A program made the position numbers and the translations under genes. The notes below the pieces were generated by a model. That model had not been told where the DNA came from. It saw only the letters and a program-made list of their open reading frames with translations, and did no database searches. Positions 18,764-28,869 of a stretch of 64,000 nt of DNA are shown here, piece by piece. Source of the stretch: Albibacterium profundi. GTDB taxonomy: Bacteria; Bacteroidota; Bacteroidia; Sphingobacteriales; Sphingobacteriaceae. Location of the stretch: positions 62,001 through 126,000 of the forward strand of contig NZ_JBBVGT010000003.1 in the NCBI RefSeq assembly GCF_042159835.1, given 5' to 3'. Each line of letters begins with the position of its first letter. The stretch's first letter is position 1.

Positions 18764-19981
18764 ATGAAAACAAAATCCATTAGCGGCTATCAAGGTGCTA
18801 GTCAAACAGTATATCCCATTCTGTTTGCCATTAGCTTTTCGCATCTTTTAAACGATACTATTCAATCGTTAATCCCGTCTATTTACCCATTGATCAAAGA
18901 CGACTTCTCTTTAAGCTTTTCGCAGATCGGGATGATCACCCTTGTTTTTCAGATGTCATCATCGCTTTTCCAGCCTATTGTGGGGAATGTAACCGATCGC
19001 CGACCTTTTCCATACGCCCTGCCTCTAGGCATGGCTTTTAGTCTATGTGGTTTGGTGATGCTTGCATTTGCCGGCAGTTTTCACTTGGTATTGGTTTCTG
19101 TGGCGTTTATTGGACTCGGCTCATCGGTTTTTCATCCCGAAGCATCCAGAATGGCTCATGCTGCCTCTGGAGGTAGAAGAGGCTTAGCTCAGTCGATTTT
19201 CCAGGTCGGCGGCAATACGGGTAGTTCGATCGGTCCCTTGCTTGCGGCTATTATCATCGCGCCGTTCGGAAAGTTTAATGTGATTTACTTCTCCATCGCC
19301 GCTCTAATTGCTATTGTTGTGCTGATTAGAATCGGATCCTGGTACAAGCCCAAAGCACTTCGTGCTCAGGTGTTAAAGCGGAGAAAGGTGCCTGCTGAGA
19401 AGTCCATTTATCCCAAGGCGACCATTGTGTCGTCTGTTATTATTTTGTTGGTACTTATATTTTCCAAATACTTCTATTTTGCAAGCATTACAAGCTACTT
19501 TACGTTCTATTTGATCGATAAGTTTGGTGTATCGGTTCAGTCGTCACAGATTCATTTATTTATGTTTCTTTTTGCCGTCGCGGTAGGTACGATGGTCGGA
19601 GGTCCGGTAGGCGATAGGGTAGGTCGTAAGTACGTTATCTGGGCATCCATCTTAGGAGCCGCGCCTTTTACCTTGCTTATGCCTTATGCTAATCTGTTCT
19701 GGACAGCCGTCTTGTCGGTCATCATAGGTTTCGTTATCGCGTCGGCCTTTTCCGCGATACTGGTTTACGCTCAAGAATTACTCCCGGGAAAGATTGGGCT
19801 TGTCTCCGGTCTTTTCTTTGGTTTTGCTTTTGGGATGGGAGGGATCGGTTCTGCCTTGCTAGGCCAACTTGCAGATGCAACAAGCATATCCTATGTTTAT
19901 CACATCTGTTCGTTCCTTCCTTTGCTCGGTTTTATTGCCGTTTTCTTGCCGAACCATAAAAAGTATAAAGTGAAAAATTGA
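18764..19981 (+). CDS. MFS transporter, fosmidomycin-resistance (Fsr) type
   Basis: 405 residues with about twelve hydrophobic segments. The start ISFSHLLNDTIQSLIPSIYPLIKDDFSLSFSQIG is characteristic of the Fsr subgroup; GPVGDRVGRKY is the MFS loop 8-9 motif. Fsr-type exporters confer fosmidomycin resistance in E. coli but natural substrates are unclear. Its position right after thrC would also suit export of an amino acid or intermediate, which is only a guess. Confidence 0.85.
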   Translation: MKTKSISGYQGASQTVYPILFAISFSHLLNDTIQSLIPSIYPLIKDDFSLSFSQIGMITLVFQMSSSLFQPIVGNVTDRRPFPYALPLGMAFSLCGLVMLAFAGSFHLVLVSVAFIGLGSSVFHPEASRMAHAASGGRRGLAQSIFQVGGNTGSSIGPLLAAIIIAPFGKFNVIYFSIAALIAIVVLIRIGSWYKPKALRAQVLKRRKVPAEKSIYPKATIVSSVIILLVLIFSKYFYFASITSYFTFYLIDKFGVSVQSSQIHLFMFLFAVAVGTMVGGPVGDRVGRKYVIWASILGAAPFTLLMPYANLFWTAVLSVIIGFVIASAFSAILVYAQELLPGKIGLVSGLFFGFAFGMGGIGSALLGQLADATSISYVYHICSFLPLLGFIAVFLPNHKKYKVKN

Positions 19982-20077
19982 TATCAATTAAAAATAGATA
20001 TAAATAGTATAGGAATACTGATTAATAATAAATTATAAAATAGCATAGAAAAAATCTATAGCTCAAAAACGCATAAA

Positions 20078-20692
20078 ATGACACTAAAATCGGCAGAGAA
20101 ATTAGCGATCTTGACTCAGAAGACTGAAGGTAAATACGATGCATTTTTATATGACTGCGATGGTACATTGGCGAACAATATGCCTTTGCATAAAGCAGCC
20201 TATGTGAAAGCTGCTTCTAAATATGATATTGCATTGGACCCGAATTTAATCGACGAGTTGGCTGGATGGCCGACGGTCAAGGTGGCGGAGGAAATCAACC
20301 GACGATATGCGTCCAATTTGGATCCGGTGACTTTTGGAAAGGAAAAGTCGCATTTGTATGTAAGCGAATTTATTTCTCAAACGCAGCCGATCGACTATGT
20401 AGTCGATCACCTCAAAGCACACGTCGGCAAGATAAAAATAGCTGTTGTCTCCGGTGGAAGTCGCAGCACGGTTGAGAAAACGCTGACTACCTTAGGAATT
20501 CTTCCATATATCGAGCTTTTGGTTTGTGCAGGAGAGACCCCAAAAGGCAAGCCTTTCCCTGATCCCTTTTTACGTGCAGCAGAACTATTGGACGTTGAGC
20601 CCGGCCGTTGCGTCGTGTTCGAAGACGGTGATCCCGGAGTTCAAGCTGCTGAAGCTGCCGGAATGGACTGGATACGTGTCGATCAGATCTAG
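20078..20692 (+). CDS. HAD-family phosphatase / beta-phosphoglucomutase-like
   Basis: 204 residues. HAD motif I is YDCDGTLANN with Asp26 and Asp28, motif II AVVSGGSR, motif III lysine in PKGKPFPDPFL, and motif IV VFEDGDPGVQAAEAAGM. This is the YqaB/beta-phosphoglucomutase subgroup (cap type C1), acting on small sugar phosphates. The substrate cannot be told. Convergent with the TonB receptor gene, with 4 bases between stops. Confidence 0.85.
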   Translation: MTLKSAEKLAILTQKTEGKYDAFLYDCDGTLANNMPLHKAAYVKAASKYDIALDPNLIDELAGWPTVKVAEEINRRYASNLDPVTFGKEKSHLYVSEFISQTQPIDYVVDHLKAHVGKIKIAVVSGGSRSTVEKTLTTLGILPYIELLVCAGETPKGKPFPDPFLRAAELLDVEPGRCVVFEDGDPGVQAAEAAGMDWIRVDQI

Positions 20693-20696
20693 ATGC

Positions 20697-22778
20697 TTAG
20701 ATCTTGATCTTCGCACCGAACGAGAAATTCACCAAAGGCGATGCATTAAAATAGCGACCGCCGTAAGCATTGATGTCATTACCCAAACTGTATTTCTCGT
20801 TCAAGATGTTATCTGCACTGAAAAATAAATTTAGTCCTACTTTGCTGACCCTTGTTGTATAATCTATTTTTGCTTGCAGCAGATTGAAGCTGTCAGCAAA
20901 TACGTCGTTTGCATCGTTTAAAGGAATAGTAGAAGTATACGTATGTTGTATGTTTAAGCTCAGTTTCTTAGGTAATTTGGCATAAACTGTATTTACAACA
21001 ATCGTAGAAGGTACTCCGGTGAGTTTATTTCCTGAATAATCATTACCATCATTTACATAATCACCAAAGTTGAACTTACTCAAGGTTAGGCTTGAACCTA
21101 GCTGGATTGCTTTTAGAAAGCGCTGTTGATCAGCTTCCCATAAAGTTGAATGCACAGACAGCTCGAGGCCGCGTTGCTTCACCGAGCCTGCATTCAGGAA
21201 ATATTCGGCTCCGTTCTCGCGCGATTGACGGACCAGCCCATCTTCCATCTTATAATAGAATATTCCTGCATCCGCTTGAATCCATTGGTTAAACCACCGC
21301 AGCCCTGTTTCATAATTCCAGCCTGTTTCTGCCACCAAGTCGGTGTTGATAATACGGTCAGATGGTCTAACCTCGGCCGTTGTTGGAGGCGAGTATCCGC
21401 GCCCTGCTGAAGCGCGCCAACTGAGCTCTTTGTTCAATACGTAGGACAACGCAATCCTCGGCATCCATTCTCCCTGAAAATCAATCTTTGAAAAGTCGGC
21501 TTCAGCCTGCGGATAAAGACCTTTAAAAGAATAATGATAGTAATTGAGACTGTTAGCCAGTTCTACATAAAGACGTTTTTTCCAGTCGGCTGTAAACCGA
21601 GCAAAGTAAAAATACTGACCCGAGCGAAAGGCGTCGCCCGATTGCTCGTCGCCCTGTACGCCGCCATTATTATCATAGTTCTTGATGCTAGCATGGTTTT
21701 TTTGCCATTCCATTCCGGCACTAAGTATCCAAGAGAGATCTTGGTTCTGTTTATTTTGAAAGTTGAAATAGGTTCTGAATCCGTAATTTTTCTCAATCCT
21801 AAATTCATAATTGGTAATAAACGGATTTTCGAAATCGGTATACGTTCCAAAAACGCTTAATACATGACTTAGCCGATTGCTGATCTTCGCATCATGAACG
21901 ATTCCTCCGAATAAGGTTTTGTTATATATTCCTGCTTTTTGTTCTGCAGCGCCCGGATTTGGACCTGCAGCTTTTCGTGCCGATGTGGGGTCTTCATCAT
22001 ACTGTTCTTTATTTAATCCTCCCGGTGTCAGGTAATGCATGTTAGAGTAGAAGCCGAGTAGGCGGATCTCATTTGTTGGAATGTAGTTGTAGCGGTGCAC
22101 GGTTTGCAAAAAATGGCGACTCATCGCACTGTTTTCACGATAGCCGTCCGCTGATACATAGGCATGGTTAAAGCTGAAGCGGTAGCGGTCGTCTGGCTGA
22201 TATCGGATATCAACCTGTTCTTGAAATAAACCATATGATCCAGCTGTTAAACTGGCCTTTACTTCATCTTTATGTTTGCCAGAACCGTAAGGCGATAGTA
22301 AGACAACGCCACCGGAATTGGCACCGAACAGACTGCCGTCAGGCCCTTTCAATACATTGATTTCAGAAATGCTTGCCGCATCAATCAGGTTTAGATAAGT
22401 GTTCCCGCCAGCATCTGTAAGTGGTATCTCATCATAATACACTTTTACATTTCTTACCCCGAAAGGCGAGCGTAACAAACTGCCCCGAATGGATAGACGA
22501 AAGCTTCCGGGTGAACGTTCTTCCATCCGCACTCCTGGAACCGTATTAAGGCTTGGTAACAAGCTTGTCTGGTCGTGCCTGTTCAATTGCAGGCTATCAA
22601 TATGTCCGACAGAGGTCGTTAATCTGAATAAGGGTTGTTCTTGCAAATAGGCTCGCACGGAAACAGCTTTCAATGTCTGCGTACTATCGCCTGAATATAC
22701 TTGGGCTGAACTGGAAAGTGTACAAAAAGATAAAATGAATGTAAGGATGAGGAATGGAAGGGTGTCTATTTTATTCAC
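20697..22778 (-). CDS. TonB-dependent outer-membrane receptor
   Basis: A 22-stranded receptor without an N-terminal carboxypeptidase-like domain. After the signal (..SFCTLSSSAQ) comes LKAVSVRAYL, a TonB-box-like stretch, then the plug (SLLPSLNTVPGVRMEERSPGSFRLSIRGS, VYYDEIPLTDAGGNTYLN, LKGPDGSLFGANSGGVV) and the barrel to ..FSFGAKIKI. The open frame reaches an ATG at 22838, but a GTG at 22778 (MNKIDTLPFLILTF..) gives a cleaner signal peptide and leaves about 80 bases of promoter space before the divergent gene, so that start is used here. It may import a metal chelate or cofactor; no neighbour points to a ligand. Confidence 0.85.
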   Translation of the reverse strand: MNKIDTLPFLILTFILSFCTLSSSAQVYSGDSTQTLKAVSVRAYLQEQPLFRLTTSVGHIDSLQLNRHDQTSLLPSLNTVPGVRMEERSPGSFRLSIRGSLLRSPFGVRNVKVYYDEIPLTDAGGNTYLNLIDAASISEINVLKGPDGSLFGANSGGVVLLSPYGSGKHKDEVKASLTAGSYGLFQEQVDIRYQPDDRYRFSFNHAYVSADGYRENSAMSRHFLQTVHRYNYIPTNEIRLLGFYSNMHYLTPGGLNKEQYDEDPTSARKAAGPNPGAAEQKAGIYNKTLFGGIVHDAKISNRLSHVLSVFGTYTDFENPFITNYEFRIEKNYGFRTYFNFQNKQNQDLSWILSAGMEWQKNHASIKNYDNNGGVQGDEQSGDAFRSGQYFYFARFTADWKKRLYVELANSLNYYHYSFKGLYPQAEADFSKIDFQGEWMPRIALSYVLNKELSWRASAGRGYSPPTTAEVRPSDRIINTDLVAETGWNYETGLRWFNQWIQADAGIFYYKMEDGLVRQSRENGAEYFLNAGSVKQRGLELSVHSTLWEADQQRFLKAIQLGSSLTLSKFNFGDYVNDGNDYSGNKLTGVPSTIVVNTVYAKLPKKLSLNIQHTYTSTIPLNDANDVFADSFNLLQAKIDYTTRVSKVGLNLFFSADNILNEKYSLGNDINAYGGRYFNASPLVNFSFGAKIKI

Positions 22779-22858
22779 TACGACAATGTTTTTTAGCAAT
22801 TCTATTAGAAGCTTAAAGGTACATATTATTGCTTGCAATTTATTCTTAACTTAGATGG

Positions 22859-23740
22859 ATGAGCACACCGTTCCGCAACTTTAATGATATAAAGACCTTT
22901 TTGGACGATAAGGTTGAACAATACAACCGCCCGCAGTTTATTGAAGATGACCCGATTGTTATTCCCCATCAGTTTTCATTACAACAGGATATTGAAATCA
23001 TGGGTTTTTTTGCAGCTGTTTTGGCATGGGGGCTGCGTAAAACCATTATCTCTAAATGCCAGGACTTAATCGCACGGATGGATGGGAAGCCGTACGACTT
23101 TGTTGTGAATCATAAGCAGAGCGATCTAAAGGTTCTACTTGGTTTTAAGCACCGTACATTCAATGATACCGATCTTCTGCACTTTATCCGATTTTTCAAG
23201 CATCACTATTCGCACTATAACTCGCTTGAAGAAGCCTTTATACCGCGTGTTCCCGACGGCGAGTTTAGGGATGAGTATATTGAGTTTCAGTCGGGTGATG
23301 AGATCGTAGTCGAGAGCTCATCCGCATGCTTTTTGAATAAGCTTACGCGCCCACCTCTGTCGGTCGAGGATGCGCTGAACCATTTTAAGGCTTATTTCTT
23401 TAACATGGAAGATTCCCCGGCCCGTACCAAAAAGCATGTCAGTTCACCTTTACAGAATTCTACTTGTAAGCGACTCAATATGTTTCTACGTTGGATGGTT
23501 CGTGATGACGATAAGGGCGTGGATTTTGGTCTTTGGAATAAAATTAAACCCGATGCCCTGATTTGTCCATGTGATGTGCATGTCGACCGTGTCGCTAGAA
23601 AGCTTGGTTTAATTGAGCGTAAACAAACCGATTGGAAGACTGCATTGGAACTGACAGAGAACTTGAAGGCCTTTGATCCGAAAGATCCAGTTAAGTATGA
23701 TTTTGCACTTTTTGGCTTAGGGGTAGAGAAGGCGATGTGA
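22859..23740 (+). CDS. TIGR02757/DUF2400 family protein
   Basis: 293 residues, no signal peptide. Recognised by FLDDKVEQYNRPQFIEDDPIVIPHQF, FFAAVLAWGLRKTIISKC, FKHRTFNDTDL, KRLNMFLRWMVRDDDKGVDFGLW and LICPCDVHVDRVARKLGL. The last segment resembles helix-hairpin-helix glycosylase-like folds, but no catalytic residues can be assigned and the function is unknown. Conserved in Bacteroidota and spirochaetes. Divergent from the TonB receptor. Confidence 0.85.
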   Translation: MSTPFRNFNDIKTFLDDKVEQYNRPQFIEDDPIVIPHQFSLQQDIEIMGFFAAVLAWGLRKTIISKCQDLIARMDGKPYDFVVNHKQSDLKVLLGFKHRTFNDTDLLHFIRFFKHHYSHYNSLEEAFIPRVPDGEFRDEYIEFQSGDEIVVESSSACFLNKLTRPPLSVEDALNHFKAYFFNMEDSPARTKKHVSSPLQNSTCKRLNMFLRWMVRDDDKGVDFGLWNKIKPDALICPCDVHVDRVARKLGLIERKQTDWKTALELTENLKAFDPKDPVKYDFALFGLGVEKAM

Positions 23741-23751
23741 TCTTTAAATGA

Positions 23752-23790
23752 AAACAAAAAAAGGGGCGATGATCTAAATATCATCGCCCC
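23752..23790 (-). terminator. Intrinsic terminator for lpdA
   Basis: GGGGCGATGAT (23763-23773) and ATCATCGCCCC (23780-23790) form a perfect 11-bp stem with a 6-base loop. Read on the minus strand it is followed by a T-rich tract (complement of the A run at 23756-23762), so it ends the lpdA message. It may also stop plus-strand transcription of the TIGR02757 gene. Confidence 0.8.
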
Positions 23791-23813
23791 CTTGTCTAAA
23801 TTTATAAATTGTA

Positions 23814-25202
23814 TTACAAGTGAATTACTTCACCATAAGCATCAGCCGTCGCTTCCATAATAGCTTCGCTCATTGTTGGGTGAGGGTGAACAGCTTTCAG
23901 TATTTCATGACCTGTCGTTTCCAGTTTGCGCGCAACTACTGCTTCTGCAATCATTTCCGTAACATTAGCGCCAATCATATGAGCACCTAGTAGTTCTCCA
24001 TACTTGGCGTCGTAGATCATTTTAACAAAACCATCTTTTGCGCCAGCTGCACTTGCTTTACCCGAAGCCGAGAATGGGAATTTACCAATCTTCAGCTCAT
24101 AACCCGCTTCTTTTGCAGCTTTTTCTGTTAGCCCAACGGATGCTACTTCCGGTGAGCAGTAAGTACATCCAGGAATGTTGTTATAGTTAATTGGGTCTAC
24201 ATCCATACCGGATATTTTTTCAACACAGGTTATACCTTCAGCCGATGCAACGTGTGCTAGGGCTTGTCCCTTTACAATATCACCGATAGCATAAACGCCA
24301 TCAACATTGGTTTTATAGTATTCATCGACAACGACATGACCTTTTTCGGTTTTTACACCTACAGCTTCTAATCCTAGGTTCTCGATATTTGGTGTAATAC
24401 CAACCGCTGAAAGTACCACGGTAGCCTCCAGCTCTTGCGTTCCTTTTGAGTTTTTAACCGATACCTTGTTTGTAGAACCCGATTGTTTTACGGCGGTAAC
24501 TTCCGAACCAGTCATGATTTTAATACCGGCTTTTTTCAGACTTCTTTCCAATTGCTTTGAGACTTCTTCGTCTTCAACCGGAACAATACGGTCCATAAAC
24601 TCAACGATGGTCACCTTGGTGCCAATCGCATTGTAGAAATAGGCAAACTCAACACCGATAGCTCCGGAACCAACTACAACCATCGATTCTGGTTGCTTTT
24701 CCAGATTCATCGCCTGGCGGTATCCAATAACATTTTTTCCATCTTGTTTCAGGTTTGGAAGTTCTCTAGAACGTGCTCCTGTTGCCAAGATCGTATGTTT
24801 AGCTGTATATTCTTTTTCAGCACCATCTTTGTCTTTTACCGAAATTTTTCCTCCCTTTTTGACGGTTGCCGTACCCATAATTACGTCAATCTTGTTTTTC
24901 TTCATCAAGAATTGGATTCCCTTACTCATACCATCAGCAACACCGCGACTGCGTTTAACTACGGCGGAAAAATCTACCTTACCTCCATCTACCTTAATAC
25001 CATAGTCTTCCGCATGATTCAAATATTCGAAAACTTGCGCACTTTTTAACAAAGCTTTGGTTGGAATACAGCCCCAATTTAAGCATATACCACCTAAAGC
25101 TTCGCGTTCGATAACAGCTGTTTTGAAACCTAGTTGTGATGCTCTGATTGCTGCTACATAGCCACCTGGGCCACTTCCAATAACAATGATGTCGTAATTC
25201 AT
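23814..25202 (-). CDS. lpdA: Dihydrolipoyl dehydrogenase
   Basis: 462 residues. FAD-binding GSGPGG (10-14 region), redox disulfide in GGICLNWGCIPTK (Cys40, Cys45), NAD-binding VVGSGAIGVEFA, the second FAD segment YAIGDIVKG, and the catalytic HPHPTMSEAIMEA at the C-terminus are all present. This is the E3 component of pyruvate/2-oxoglutarate dehydrogenase and related complexes. It stands alone, without E1/E2 genes nearby, and is probably shared by several complexes. A TAnnTTTG box lies about 60 bases upstream, and a strong terminator follows. Confidence 0.95.
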   Translation of the reverse strand: MNYDIIVIGSGPGGYVAAIRASQLGFKTAVIEREALGGICLNWGCIPTKALLKSAQVFEYLNHAEDYGIKVDGGKVDFSAVVKRSRGVADGMSKGIQFLMKKNKIDVIMGTATVKKGGKISVKDKDGAEKEYTAKHTILATGARSRELPNLKQDGKNVIGYRQAMNLEKQPESMVVVGSGAIGVEFAYFYNAIGTKVTIVEFMDRIVPVEDEEVSKQLERSLKKAGIKIMTGSEVTAVKQSGSTNKVSVKNSKGTQELEATVVLSAVGITPNIENLGLEAVGVKTEKGHVVVDEYYKTNVDGVYAIGDIVKGQALAHVASAEGITCVEKISGMDVDPINYNNIPGCTYCSPEVASVGLTEKAAKEAGYELKIGKFPFSASGKASAAGAKDGFVKMIYDAKYGELLGAHMIGANVTEMIAEAVVARKLETTGHEILKAVHPHPTMSEAIMEATADAYGEVIHL

Positions 25203-25260
25203 ATTTTTAAATGTTAACGTTCTTAATATTTAACCATCATGAAGGTTCGCTCTTCTGCTA

Positions 25261-25268
25261 CAAACTTA
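25261..25268 (-). promoter_or_regulatory. Bacteroidota -7 box for lpdA
   Basis: On the minus strand TAAGTTTG, an exact TAnnTTTG match, 59 bases before the start codon. No -33 element found at the proper distance. Confidence 0.4.
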
Positions 25269-25445
25269 CATAAATTTTTAGTTTTGATTTAATAGTTACG
25301 ACAACTAGTTTTATAGCCTACTTATGAGCCATTTACCACCTGTTTAACGGTAAGATAATATTATTAACCTTAGTATAATAGAGAGCTAATGTAATGGAAA
25401 TGACGAAGGGTTAGCTTTGCCAAAAAAACTACTAATCCATTAATT

Positions 25446-28400
25446 ATGAAGAAGTCTTTACTTTTTTTCTTAATGTTGTTCACCAGTGCTGTACTGCATG
25501 CGCAGGTAACAACAAGCAGTCTCTCGGGGACGGTTCAGGAACCTACCGGAGAAAGCGCGATCGGGACCAGTATAAAGGCTACCCACGTGCCCAGTGGTAC
25601 AACTTACTCAACCGTTGTTAATGAAACGGGAAGGTTTAACATTCCGAACATGCGTGTCGGCGGGCCCTATACCGTTGAAATGAGCCACGTAAGTTTTCAA
25701 ACGTCGACCTTTGAAAATATTATCCTATTGCTAGGTCAGCCTTACATTGTCAACGCAACTTTGAACGAGGGGGGAACTCAATTAGGAGAAGTTGTTATTA
25801 TGGGGCAGGGTGGTTCTAAATTGAATACGAACCGTACAGGGGCCAGTACAAACATTAGTACCGATGCACTTGAGACCTTACCTACCATTAGCCGCAGTTT
25901 GACCGATTTTACCAGGTTAACGCCTCAATCTTCGGGAACATCTTTTGCAGGAAGGGATGGACGTTATAATAATTTGCAGATTGATGGCTCGAACTTCAAT
26001 AACGGCTTTGGCTTGAGCGATGCGCCACTCCCCGGTGGTAACTCACAGCCTATATCGTTGGATGCAATCGAAGAAGTACAGGTAAATATTGCACCTTTTG
26101 ATATCCGTCAGAGCGGATTTACGGGTGCTGGGATCAATGCGGTTACCCGCAGCGGTACCAACACCTTTACCGGATCGGTTTACGGATATTATAACAACGA
26201 AAATTTCCAAGGAAACAAGATCAATAATACCGAACTGGATGAAAGTGAAGAGGCCACGACTAAGAACTATGGTTTTCGTTTAGGAGGTCCCATTATCAAA
26301 AACAAACTATTTTTCTTTGTCAATGCTGAGCGTGTAGAAGAAACCGGTGCCAATGCTTCTGGTGTTAACCTATGGCGGGCTTCAGAGAATGGCGTTGCTG
26401 ATCCTGACCGCAATATTGCACGTACAAGCATCGCTGATTTGACGGCTGTAAAAGATCATTTGATCAATCAATGGGGTTATGATCCGGGGCGTTACGAGGG
26501 TTATGCCAATGACGCAAAACAGCATAGTACGAAGTTGTTAGCGCGTATCGATTGGAATATCAATGATGTTCATAAGTTGGCCGTGCGCTACAATCAGGTG
26601 GTGGGAGTTTCTAACTCATTGACCAATGCATCATCCGGTCCGTCACCTCGCTCAAGTACAGGTCGCGTCAGCTCGAACTCGATTTCTTTTGAGAATTCAA
26701 ACTACGGAATGGAGAATACGGTTCGGTCAATCACTGCTGAACTTTCAAGTAACTTTACTCCGAGCCTTTCAAACCAATTTTTAGCAACCTACAGTAAAAT
26801 CCAAGACAAAAGAACATCGAAAAGTGATGTGTTCCCGATGGTCGATATTTGGGATGGAAGTGCCACCGGAACCAACTATATGACTTTTGGTTATGAGTTG
26901 TTTACCTATAACAACGATGTGGTTAATGATAACTACTCCTTCGTAAACAACCTGACCTACGTCACAGGTGATCATACGATCACGGGAGGGGCAGCCTTTG
27001 AAATGCAAAAATTTGGTAATGCCTATGTACGGATGGGAACTTCATACTATCGCTACAAATCAGTAGAAGATTTTCTTTCTACCGGCGGGCCAAATGAAGC
27101 AGCACCCATAATGTTTGGACTAACGTATCCTTATGAAGGAATGGACCCTTATAGTCGCGTTAACTTTGGTCAGGCTTCTTTGTATGTCCAAGATCGCTAT
27201 ACGGTCGATGATCGTCTGGACGTTACTGTCGGATTGCGAGCAGAATTGCCGATTTATCTGAACGACTTAACTGCCAATCCGGGTATTAACAGTCTGGAAT
27301 TATTAGATAGAGACGGCAACCCCAAAAACTACGATTCTGGCAATTGGCCAAAATCGCGTATCATGCTATCCCCACGTATCGGATTTAATTATGACGTTGA
27401 AGGTGACCGTAGTTTAATATTACGCGGGGGAACAGGAATCTTTACAGGTCGTGTTCCTTTTGTTTGGTTAACCAATATGCCTACCAATGCTGGGGTTATT
27501 CAGAACAATGTTGAACCTAGGAGCTATGATGCAGTAGCCGATTGGATAGGAGGAATTCGCTTCAATCCAGATCCTTATCACTGGCTAAACAATCCGGTTC
27601 CGGGTTCTGAAGACGTGTTTATCAAAACACCCTCAGGCGGTAACCCAAGTTCTTTTGCCCTGGTAGATGATGAATTTAAAATGCCAAAAATATGGCGGAC
27701 AAGTTTCGGTGTGGATTATCAGATTCCAAATACCCCATTGACGGCTATAGCAGATCTTTTATATACACGAGATATTAATGCGGTGTATCAGTTTAGCGCA
27801 AACCGGGCAAGAAACGTTGGAAAAATGAACTATGCTCCCGGCGATGATCGCGATTTTTATACGAGCGAAAATGTAGCATACAATGAGGATCTCGGAGCTA
27901 GTAACGCTACTATTCTAACGAATACCGATGAAAAAGGACATTCGTATAGTGCCACCATCGGTCTAACATTGCCACAGCGCATCGGTGGTTTCGCAGGAGG
28001 TATTTACTATACCCATTCGGGTTCTAAAGAAGTATCCAGTAATCCCGGTTCCAATGCTTCGTCCGCATGGGAAAATAGCCCGTCGATCAACAATCCGAAC
28101 GATCAGTTCTTATACCATTCAGCTTACGCACTTCCACACCGTGTCAATGCCAATATATCGTACTCGGTTGAGTACCTGAATCATCTGGCAACAACCTTCT
28201 CGGTGTTCTATAACGGATCGCACCAAGGCCGGTTCTCGTATCAGTATAATTCTGATTTCAACGGTGATGGTACAGCTTCAGATCTGATTTTCTTGCCGCA
28301 AAACACGTCCGATATTACCTTCGTTGATATCACAAATGATGATGGAGTATTATTTACTGCGGCAGAACAAGCAGAAGCATTTGATATTTATGTCGCTGAA

Positions 28401-28772
28401 AATGATCTGGAAAAATACAGGGGCGAGTATTTGGAGAGAAATAACTTCCTAATGCCTTGGCTGAATCGTTTTGATATCCGCATTGCGCAAGAGATTATGG
28501 CACCTCTGGGTAATCGTAAACATTCGCTGGAAATTAGTTTAGATATCCTTAATTTCGGTAATTTGTTAAACAAAGAATGGGGCGTCCAGCAAACCTTGAA
28601 CAACGCTCAGCGACTATTGATTCCTGCTAGCGTCAGCGCAACGAACCCAACGTTCAATATGATGACTGTTTCAGAAGAAAATCAGGTTGTATTACCAACC
28701 AGTCCTTTCCGTGATGTTGTTTCCTATAATTCAACTTGGAAAATGCAATTAGGACTTCGTTACTCGTTCTAA
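25446..28772 (+). CDS. TonB-dependent receptor with carboxypeptidase-like domain (Oar-like)
   Basis: 1108 residues. Signal peptide to about residue 20 (..AVLHAQ), a carboxypeptidase-regulatory-like beta-sandwich (residues ~23-110, SSLSGTVQEPTGESAIG), a plug (LPTISRSLTDFTRLTPQSSGTSFAGRDGRYNNLQIDG) and a large barrel ending YNSTWKMQLGLRYSF. This is the Oar-like group, in which the plug text 'RDGRYNN' and 'DIRQSGFTGAGINAVTRSGTN' recur. Oar-type receptors have been tied to peptide or protein uptake and export signals in other bacteria; the ligand here is unknown. Monocistronic: 243-base upstream region and a strong terminator after it. Confidence 0.88.
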   Translation: MKKSLLFFLMLFTSAVLHAQVTTSSLSGTVQEPTGESAIGTSIKATHVPSGTTYSTVVNETGRFNIPNMRVGGPYTVEMSHVSFQTSTFENIILLLGQPYIVNATLNEGGTQLGEVVIMGQGGSKLNTNRTGASTNISTDALETLPTISRSLTDFTRLTPQSSGTSFAGRDGRYNNLQIDGSNFNNGFGLSDAPLPGGNSQPISLDAIEEVQVNIAPFDIRQSGFTGAGINAVTRSGTNTFTGSVYGYYNNENFQGNKINNTELDESEEATTKNYGFRLGGPIIKNKLFFFVNAERVEETGANASGVNLWRASENGVADPDRNIARTSIADLTAVKDHLINQWGYDPGRYEGYANDAKQHSTKLLARIDWNINDVHKLAVRYNQVVGVSNSLTNASSGPSPRSSTGRVSSNSISFENSNYGMENTVRSITAELSSNFTPSLSNQFLATYSKIQDKRTSKSDVFPMVDIWDGSATGTNYMTFGYELFTYNNDVVNDNYSFVNNLTYVTGDHTITGGAAFEMQKFGNAYVRMGTSYYRYKSVEDFLSTGGPNEAAPIMFGLTYPYEGMDPYSRVNFGQASLYVQDRYTVDDRLDVTVGLRAELPIYLNDLTANPGINSLELLDRDGNPKNYDSGNWPKSRIMLSPRIGFNYDVEGDRSLILRGGTGIFTGRVPFVWLTNMPTNAGVIQNNVEPRSYDAVADWIGGIRFNPDPYHWLNNPVPGSEDVFIKTPSGGNPSSFALVDDEFKMPKIWRTSFGVDYQIPNTPLTAIADLLYTRDINAVYQFSANRARNVGKMNYAPGDDRDFYTSENVAYNEDLGASNATILTNTDEKGHSYSATIGLTLPQRIGGFAGGIYYTHSGSKEVSSNPGSNASSAWENSPSINNPNDQFLYHSAYALPHRVNANISYSVEYLNHLATTFSVFYNGSHQGRFSYQYNSDFNGDGTASDLIFLPQNTSDITFVDITNDDGVLFTAAEQAEAFDIYVAENDLEKYRGEYLERNNFLMPWLNRFDIRIAQEIMAPLGNRKHSLEISLDILNFGNLLNKEWGVQQTLNNAQRLLIPASVSATNPTFNMMTVSEENQVVLPTSPFRDVVSYNSTWKMQLGLRYSF

Positions 28773-28792
28773 GTACCGAACCAACTTATTAA

Positions 28793-28846
28793 AACACGGA
28801 ATCGTCTATTTTTTAAACAAAAATAGACGATTCTGTGTTTTTTTTT
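28793..28846 (+). terminator. Intrinsic terminator after the Oar-like receptor
   Basis: AACACGGAATCGTCTATTTT pairs with AAAATAGACGATTCTGTGTT over 20 positions with a single G-U pair, then a run of T follows (to 28846). One of the strongest terminators in the window. Confidence 0.88.
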
Positions 28847-28869
28847 AAACGAGACTTAAAAAGCGCACG

